DNA from: Lentzea fradiae
Lineage (GTDB): Bacteria; Actinomycetota; Actinomycetes; Mycobacteriales; Pseudonocardiaceae
Length of the DNA stretch: 64,000 bases
Direction of reading: 5' to 3'
NCBI RefSeq assembly: GCF_900100955.1
Contig: NZ_FNCC01000018.1
Coordinates: forward strand, 124,001-188,000
The translations under genes and the position numbers were made by a program. Below the pieces are notes generated by a model that did no database searches, was not told the DNA's origin, and saw only the letters and a list, made by a program, of their open reading frames with translations. Each line of letters starts with the position of its first letter. Position 1 is the stretch's first letter. This document shows, piece after piece, positions 58,946 through 64,000 of this stretch.

Positions 58946-60892
58946 TCATTCCGAGGCGAGTTCCAGGAAGGGCCGCAGGGACTCCGGATTGCGCAGCGCG
59001 CCCTTGCTCACCGCCTTCTCCGGGTCGGCGCCCGCGAGGATCTTCTTGACCGGGACCTCGCACTTCTTGCCGTTGAGGGTCCTGGGAATCTCGGCCACGG
59101 CGACGAACCTGTTCGGGACGTGGCGCGGGGAGAGGGACGCGCGCAATTCCTTGCGCAGCAGTGGTTCGACGTCGGCGAGTTCCACGCCGTCCAGGACGAC
59201 GAAGCAGAGCAGCTCGCCCTCGGTGACGCCGGAGGTGTCGATCACCAGGGAGTCGGCGACGCCGTCGACCGACTCGACGACGCGGTAGAACTCCGAGGTG
59301 CCCATGCGGACGCCGCCGCGGTTCAGGGTCGAGTCGGAGCGGCCGTAGATCACCGCGGAGCCGCGCGGGGTGATGCGGATCCAGTCGCCGTGCCGCCAGA
59401 CGCCGGGGTAGGTGTCGAAGTAGGCGTCGCGCAGCCGGGAGCCGTCGGTGTCGCCCCAGAAGCTGACCGGCATCGAGGGCATCGGCTTGGTGATCACGAG
59501 CTCGCCCACCGCGTCGTCCAGGGGGCGGCCGGACTCGTCGTACGCCTCCACGGCGGCGCCCAGGGCGCGGCAGGACAGCTCGCCGAGCCAGACCGGGCGG
59601 TCGGGGGACGCGGCGACGAACGCCGTGCAGACGTCGGTGCCGCCGGAGACGGAGGCGATCTGGACGTCCTCGCCGATGGCGTCGGCGATCCAGCGGAAGC
59701 CTTCCGGGGTCAGGGGTGCGCCGGTCGAGCCGACGACGCGCAGGCCCGTCAGGTCGTACGTCGCGGCCGGGTCGAGCCCTTCCTTCAGGCACGACTGGAT
59801 GTACGGCGCGGAGGTGCCGAAGTAGGTGATGCGGTGCTGTTCGGCCAGGTGCCACAACGTGTTCAGCGACGGGTAGGCGGGGCTGCCGTCGTACAGGACG
59901 ATGGTCGTGCCGACCAGCAGGCCGCCGACCAGGTAGTTCCACATCATCCAGCCGGTGGTGGTGAACCAGAAGAAGCGGTCGCCGGGGCCGAGGTCGCTGT
60001 GCAGGCCGAGCATCTTCAGGTGCTCCACCACGATGCCGCCGTGGCCGTGCACGATGCCCTTGGGCAGGCCGGTGGTGCCGGACGAGTAGAGCACCCACAG
60101 CGGGTGGTCGAACGGCACCGGGGTGAACTCCAGCGGCGCGCCCTCGTGCGCCGCCAGCAGGTCCGTGAACGACAGCGTGTCCGGCAGCGTGGAGCCGTTG
60201 TCCAGGTAGTCGATCAGGATCGTGGCGCGCAGGCCGGGCAGCTGGGCGCGGATCTCCTCGACGACCGGGCGGCAGTCGAACGACCGTCCGTTGTAGACGT
60301 AGCCGGAGACGGCGACGAACACCGCCGGCTCGATCTGCGTGAAGCGGTCCGCGACGGCCCTCGCGCCGAAGTCCGGGGAGCACGACGACCACGTGGCGCC
60401 CAGCGAGGCGGCCGCCAGGAAGGCGACCAGCGCGTCCGGGGTGTTCGGGACCAGCGCCACCACCCGGTCGCCCTGCGAGACGCCCAGGGACACGAGTGCG
60501 GCGCGGAAAGCGGCCACGCGCGAGCGCAGCGCGCCGTAGGTCAGCGAAGTCGAGAGACCGTCTTCTCGGTGGAAGAGAACCGCCAGGTCGTCGTCGTCAC
60601 CGCGACGCAGCGCGTGTTCGGCGTAGTTCAGCGTCGCGCCGGGGAACCACTTCGCGCCGGGCATGTCCGCCGATCCCAGCACCCGTTCCGGGGCCGAGTG
60701 GAACCGCACGTCGAAATAGGACGCCACGGCGCCCCAGAACCCTTCCAGATCGGAGACCGACCATTCCCACAACGACTCGTAGTCGGGGAAGTCGTGGCCT
60801 CGTTCAGAACGCAGCCACGTCCTGAAGCCGGCCATTCCGTTGTCCCTGGAGGGATCGGGGCGCCAGAGCAGTTCGACGTCGGTGTCGGTCAT
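58946..60892 (-). CDS. Acetoacetyl-CoA synthetase
   Basis: The 648-residue adenylate-forming enzyme activates acetoacetate (or a related short acid) to its CoA thioester. The AMP-binding loop is YSSGTTGLPKGIVHGHGG (about 274-291), with WMMWNYLVGGLLVGTTIVLY, GGTDVCTAFVAA, DWIRITPRGSAVIYGRSDST and the C-terminal LNGKKCEVPVKKIL bearing the catalytic Lys. Length, and the N-terminal ACAS_N domain (DYESLWEWSVSDLEGFWGAV), fit the acetoacetate-CoA ligase family. It may act with the thiolase at 45786 in ketone-body or polyhydroxyalkanoate metabolism; this link is inferred. Confidence 0.9.
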   Translation of the reverse strand: MTDTDVELLWRPDPSRDNGMAGFRTWLRSERGHDFPDYESLWEWSVSDLEGFWGAVASYFDVRFHSAPERVLGSADMPGAKWFPGATLNYAEHALRRGDDDDLAVLFHREDGLSTSLTYGALRSRVAAFRAALVSLGVSQGDRVVALVPNTPDALVAFLAAASLGATWSSCSPDFGARAVADRFTQIEPAVFVAVSGYVYNGRSFDCRPVVEEIRAQLPGLRATILIDYLDNGSTLPDTLSFTDLLAAHEGAPLEFTPVPFDHPLWVLYSSGTTGLPKGIVHGHGGIVVEHLKMLGLHSDLGPGDRFFWFTTTGWMMWNYLVGGLLVGTTIVLYDGSPAYPSLNTLWHLAEQHRITYFGTSAPYIQSCLKEGLDPAATYDLTGLRVVGSTGAPLTPEGFRWIADAIGEDVQIASVSGGTDVCTAFVAASPDRPVWLGELSCRALGAAVEAYDESGRPLDDAVGELVITKPMPSMPVSFWGDTDGSRLRDAYFDTYPGVWRHGDWIRITPRGSAVIYGRSDSTLNRGGVRMGTSEFYRVVESVDGVADSLVIDTSGVTEGELLCFVVLDGVELADVEPLLRKELRASLSPRHVPNRFVAVAEIPRTLNGKKCEVPVKKILAGADPEKAVSKGALRNPESLRPFLELASE

Positions 60893-60967
60893 GCCCCATG
60901 TCTAGTTGAGGCGAACCCGCACGTCCATGTGTGATTGGCGGACTTGCGTTCGCCCACCTGTGTGTTC

Positions 60968-61723
60968 TCACCCCGCCGCGAGCAACTCGTCGACGGCCGT
61001 CGTGAGCCGGGAGGCGTCGGCCGGCGCGAGCACGAGCCAGCCGTCCTGCTTGCGCAGGAGGTACCGGCCCTCGCGGGTGTCGAGCCACGACACCGAACGG
61101 CCGGTCGGGCGCGGCACTCCGTCGCGGTTGCGCGCGGTCAGGCCCAGCTCGCCGCCGCCGATGCGGGACGTGACGAGGCGCAGCAGCGTGTGCGCCTCCG
61201 GCTCGCGGACGCCCGCGTCGCGCAGGACCTCGAGGAACGCCTGCTTGCCGTCCTGCTCCCCCGCCTTGCCGGCGCGGACGTAGTCGTCCCAGCGCACGTT
61301 CACGGCGCGGCCGGTGCCCGGTGCGAGCCCCGGCAGCGACGACACCGTGGCCGAGGCCAGTGACGTCGGGCGGAACGAGTAGAGGTGCACCTTGTCGTTC
61401 ACGCGGGCGGCGAAGGCACCGGTCCAGCCCGCGCAGGCGATGCCGCGGGCCAGCTCGGCGCCCTTGAAGTACGCGATGTCCAGTGCCCTTTCGAACTCGC
61501 CGAGGCCGCTGACCAGCGCTCTCAGGTTCGGATCAGGGCGCTGCACGGTGCCGAGCCCGCGCGCCAGCAGCGTCTGCGAGCTCGCTTCGACGAGGCGTTG
61601 CCGTGCCGCGCGGGTGGCCCCGACGTGGGGCGTCCCGAGCGGCACGGCGCGGTCCTCACCGTGCACGGCCTGCCACAGCAGGAAGAACTCCTGGGAGCTC
61701 ACCGTGAACTGACGTTCGTTCAC
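60968..61723 (-). CDS. espG: EspG-family ESX secretion-associated protein
   Basis: The 251-residue protein matches the EspG family: it starts FTVSSQEFFLLWQAVHGEDR, has RALVSGLGEFERALDIAYFK and ends in SWLDTREGRYLLRKQDGWLV. EspG proteins are cytosolic chaperones that bind the tip of PE-PPE pairs for type VII secretion. Its ATG overlaps the PPE-like gene stop (ATGA), and the PE-like gene precedes that, giving the expected PE-PPE-EspG set. No ESX core genes (eccA-E, mycP) lie in the window. Confidence 0.88.
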   Translation of the reverse strand: MNERQFTVSSQEFFLLWQAVHGEDRAVPLGTPHVGATRAARQRLVEASSQTLLARGLGTVQRPDPNLRALVSGLGEFERALDIAYFKGAELARGIACAGWTGAFAARVNDKVHLYSFRPTSLASATVSSLPGLAPGTGRAVNVRWDDYVRAGKAGEQDGKQAFLEVLRDAGVREPEAHTLLRLVTSRIGGGELGLTARNRDGVPRPTGRSVSWLDTREGRYLLRKQDGWLVLAPADASRLTTAVDELLAAG

Positions 61724-62988
61724 TGACCGATCACCGGCGGAGCTGCCTTGCGGTCGAGTCCGAAGACGTTGTCGTCCTCTTCCAGGTAGCTCGCGCTCTT
61801 GTGCTCGCGCGAGTCGTCACGGCCGCCCGCCGCGGCACCGGCGGCCATCGGCGCGGCACCCATCGCGAGCGGGTTCTGGAACGCCTTGGTCTGGCCACCG
61901 GCCGCCGGCGACGAGGCAGCCGCCGCGGCACCGGCACCGGCACGCGCTCCCTCGTTGACGCCGGCCGCGCCACCGCCCGCACCGGGACCGCCGGACGCGA
62001 CAGCGCCACCGCTCTGGCCAGCGGAACCGGAGCTGAACGGACGGGCCATGCCCATGCCGCCACCACCGAAGCCGCCACCGCGACCGCCGCCGAACCCGCC
62101 ACCGCCGCGCGACGAGGCGTTCGTCGTGCCGCGGTTCTGGCCGTTCGCCGGGGAGGTCGTCACGGGTCCCGCCGCGCCACCGCCGGGGTTCGTCTCCGGG
62201 GTGCCGGGCGTGCGGCCGCCACCGAACTCGGGGTTGGCCGGTGTCGGGTTGACCGGGTTGACCGGGGGCGTGAACTGCTGCGGCACGGTCTGGTCGACCG
62301 CGGCCGAGTTGCGCTGGAACGCCGCCATCACGTCGGCCGCGCGGCGGTGCGACGCGTCGGCGGCGGCGAGGGTCTCGACGGGGCTGCTGCCGATGGTCTC
62401 GAAGTTGGCGAACTCGTCGGTGGACCGCACCAGCCGCGCGTCCTGCAGGCTCGTGCCGGCGCTGACCCCGTCGGCCTGCTCCACCAGGGCGAGCCTGTCG
62501 CGCAGGGCGGGCTTCACCGTCTCGGTGGGCACCGGGGCCTCGGGGGCCTGGGGAGGCGGCGGCATCGCGGCGCGGGCCGCCTCGACGTTGCTCGTCTCGG
62601 TCGTGATGGCCGCGGAGACCTTGGTCGCGTAGGTCGCGGTGTCGTCGACCCAGTTGGTGACCTCGGTGATGCCGTCACGGGCCAGGCGCGCCGACTCGCT
62701 GTCCCAGCCCACGGCCGAGTCCTCGACGGCCTTGAGCAGGTTGAGGCGCACGCCGGCGATGTCCTCGCCGATCTTCGCCCAGTTCGTGGCCGCGGCCTGG
62801 GCACCGGCGAGGTTCACGCCCGTGTGCACCATGTTGTAGAGCTGCTCGTGGGTGTAGGTCATCCAGTCGACCGGCTCGTGGAGGTCCTCGCGGTTGTAGC
62901 GGGGACCGCCGTGGTGCCCGTTCCCGTGGCCACCGTTCCCGCCGTGACCACCGCCGTGGCCGCCCCTGTTGTTCGATCCGTGGCTCAC
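61720..62988 (-). CDS. PPE-like type VII secretion substrate
   Basis: The 422-residue protein starts at GTG 62988 and overlaps the PE-like gene by GTGA. The N-terminus has an unusual Gly/His-rich tail (GGHGGGHGGNGGHGNGHHGG) of 28 residues before the helical domain. The PPE/WXG-type domain (about 30-170) holds DWMTYTHEQLYNMVHTGVNL and AVGWDSESARLARDGITEV. A long Gly/Ala/Pro-rich C-terminus follows, with FGGGRGGGFGGGGMGMARPF. The Ala-rich tail resembles the disordered regions of secreted PPE proteins. It is likely exported with its PE-like partner, helped by EspG. Confidence 0.78.
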   Translation of the reverse strand: MSHGSNNRGGHGGGHGGNGGHGNGHHGGPRYNREDLHEPVDWMTYTHEQLYNMVHTGVNLAGAQAAATNWAKIGEDIAGVRLNLLKAVEDSAVGWDSESARLARDGITEVTNWVDDTATYATKVSAAITTETSNVEAARAAMPPPPQAPEAPVPTETVKPALRDRLALVEQADGVSAGTSLQDARLVRSTDEFANFETIGSSPVETLAAADASHRRAADVMAAFQRNSAAVDQTVPQQFTPPVNPVNPTPANPEFGGGRTPGTPETNPGGGAAGPVTTSPANGQNRGTTNASSRGGGGFGGGRGGGFGGGGMGMARPFSSGSAGQSGGAVASGGPGAGGGAAGVNEGARAGAGAAAAASSPAAGGQTKAFQNPLAMGAAPMAAGAAAGGRDDSREHKSASYLEEDDNVFGLDRKAAPPVIGQ

Positions 62989-63530
62989 CAGGACCCCCCG
63001 GCGTTCTTCATGGCCTGCTCGGCCTCCTCATCGGTGGCGCGCAGACTGTCACGGCTGCGGCGCAGGGCGTTGCCGATGTCGTCGAGGACCTTGAAGAGGT
63101 CCAGCAGCGCCTTGGCGGCGCCGGAGTCCTCGCCGACGGCGAGGTCGGTGAAGCGGGCGCTGATGGCCCTGGCGACGGGGTTGTCCCCGAGCTGCAGCGG
63201 CGTGGCCAGCTGCTGGCTCGCGCGTCTCCACAGGTCCATGACCTGGTCGCGGGCTTCCTCGACGGCCTTGATCAGGGCATCGGCCGCGTCGTAGTCGAGC
63301 GTCAGCGTGCCGCGGTCGGCTGCCTCGTCCAGCTTGGCGGCGGCCTGGCTCGCCTCGGCTTTGTCCGCCTGCATCTGCTGCTGGAGAACGGGCTTCGCCG
63401 CGGCGAGCTGTTCCGCCGTGATGGGCACGGTGGTCGACGTGGTCGTCGCCGTCGTCGGATCAGGCGTCACCGTGGATGCCGCCCCCGTACCTTCCGCCGT
63501 CCCACTCGCCGTCCCAGTGCCTTCAGCCAT
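62985..63530 (-). CDS. PE-like / small helical partner of the PPE protein
   Basis: The 181-residue protein begins with a low-complexity Thr/Ala/Gly segment of about 35 residues, followed by two or three helices (PVLQQQMQADKAEASQAAAK, DYDAADALIKAVEEARDQVM, ALLDLFKVLDDIGNALRRSR). This fits the helical hairpin role of PE or Esx-type partners but I see no clear PE or WXG motif. It is first in the operon with the PPE-like and espG genes (GTGA overlap). Start ATG 63530. Its upstream region (63531-63670) has no gene. Confidence 0.65.
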   Translation of the reverse strand: MAEGTGTASGTAEGTGAASTVTPDPTTATTTSTTVPITAEQLAAAKPVLQQQMQADKAEASQAAAKLDEAADRGTLTLDYDAADALIKAVEEARDQVMDLWRRASQQLATPLQLGDNPVARAISARFTDLAVGEDSGAAKALLDLFKVLDDIGNALRRSRDSLRATDEEAEQAMKNAGGSW

Positions 63531-63670
63531 CCCTCACAACCCCCTGCACTGCATAACTCGTCACCGCAGCACTGGGCGTTACTCGTGATCCACACCCAGG
63601 CAGCCCGTCCGAAGCCCTTCTTAGATGTACCCGGACGCCAGTTCGGTTCCAATCCGCCGGAAAGACCCCC

Positions 63671-64000
63671 TTACCGCATGTGGGCGTCGAACCAGTTCAA
63701 CGCCCGCGACCACGCCTCATCACTGGATACATCGAATCGGACCAAATCAGAGGCAGTTTCGGAACTGATCACAGCATCACGAAGCTTGCTCACTTCTTCC
63801 GAGTCGTCGTCGCGGTAGATGCCGAGCCACGGGCAGGACAGGTCGGAGGCCACGTCGACCAGCGCGGGAAGCCCGTCGGACAGCGGTTCGAGGATGCCGG
63901 GTCCCTGCACGGTGACGGCCGCGCCGATCGCACGGCTCGCGGCGACCACCATCGCGACGGTGCCGCCGATGTCGAAGCCGACGACCCCCATGCGGTCGGC
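63671..64000 (-). CDS. Dienelactone hydrolase-like protein, 5' end cut by window
   Basis: The frame is open to base 64000, so the N-terminus is outside; about 109 residues are visible. The fold is alpha/beta hydrolase of the dienelactone hydrolase group: GVVGFDIGGTVAMVVAAS in the nucleophile elbow, CPWLGIYRDDDSEEVSKLRD and AWSRALNWFDAHMR at the end. In the usual motif GFCxGG the nucleophile is Cys; here it is Asp. The His near the C-terminus (usually in an HGF motif) is not seen. It may be a non-catalytic or altered homologue. Confidence 0.7.
   Translation of the reverse strand, partial: ADRMGVVGFDIGGTVAMVVAASRAIGAAVTVQGPGILEPLSDGLPALVDVASDLSCPWLGIYRDDDSEEVSKLRDAVISSETASDLVRFDVSSDEAWSRALNWFDAHMR

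Overview
The window is about 70% G+C, uses many GTG starts and many 4-base stop/start overlaps (ATGA, GTGA). It carries actinobacterial markers: mycothiol-dependent DinB-type isomerases, an F420-type nitroreductase fold, DUF397/XRE (BldB/WhiJ-like) pairs, EspG/PPE type VII secretion genes and a LAXTG (sortase E) surface protein. It reads as chromosome of a filamentous member of the Pseudonocardiales (Lentzea/Saccharothrix-like). The genus is inferred, not shown.

Layout. 1-11.1 kb: a cut methyltransferase, a nitroreductase-hemerythrin fusion, a lipoprotein, asd-lysC (aspartate family amino acids), a PIG-V-like mannosyltransferase, a nitroreductase, a NUDIX hydrolase, and leuA behind a Leu-rich leader peptide, then a DedA protein and a TetR regulator. 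11.1-20.4 kb: a complete oligopeptide ABC importer (oppA-B-C-D-F) and, divergent from it, a 1092-residue AfsR/SARP-type regulator. 20.4-24.2 kb: the conserved block recR-ybaB-dnaX-ffs (4.5S/SRP RNA). 24.3-26.9 kb: TetR/SnoaL-like divergent pair sharing two palindromic operators, and an ECF42-type sigma factor with its DGPF (YCII) partner.

27.0-33.7 kb is an accessory island of lower G+C. It ends at a truncated tyrosine integrase beside tRNA-Ser(GGA). Its minus-strand operon encodes small proteins, a radical SAM/SPASM enzyme, a 43-residue peptide ending in a Cys-Ser-Cys-Ser segment, and an aminoglycoside-phosphotransferase-fold kinase. The operon has a hairpin after the peptide gene and a strong terminator at its end. 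This looks like a small ribosomally made, modified peptide (RiPP) locus of a class I cannot name. On the other strand lie a DUF6879 gene, an XRE/DUF5753 regulator and DUF397.

33.8-48.7 kb: GPP34 protein, a secreted LTD-nuclease, two tandem mycothiol-dependent isomerase-like genes behind a perfect LexA (SOS) box, tRNA-Ser(CGA), tadA and its partner, an M20 amidohydrolase, prephenate dehydrogenase, two tandem anchored beta-sandwich proteins, a thiolase, and a second DUF397/XRE pair. 48.7-58.3 kb: small antitoxin-like protein, thioester-domain surface protein, C5 DNA methyltransferase with a divergent helical-repeat protein, a PGM1-like ATP-grasp ligase, epimerase, RNase Z, beta-lactamase-fold enzyme and a methyltransferase. 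58.5-64 kb: tRNA-Arg(ACG), tRNA-Ser(GCT), acetoacetyl-CoA synthetase, an espG-PPE-PE-like operon, and a cut dienelactone-hydrolase-like gene lacking the usual catalytic residues.

No rRNA, CRISPR array, replication origin or intact insertion sequence was seen.
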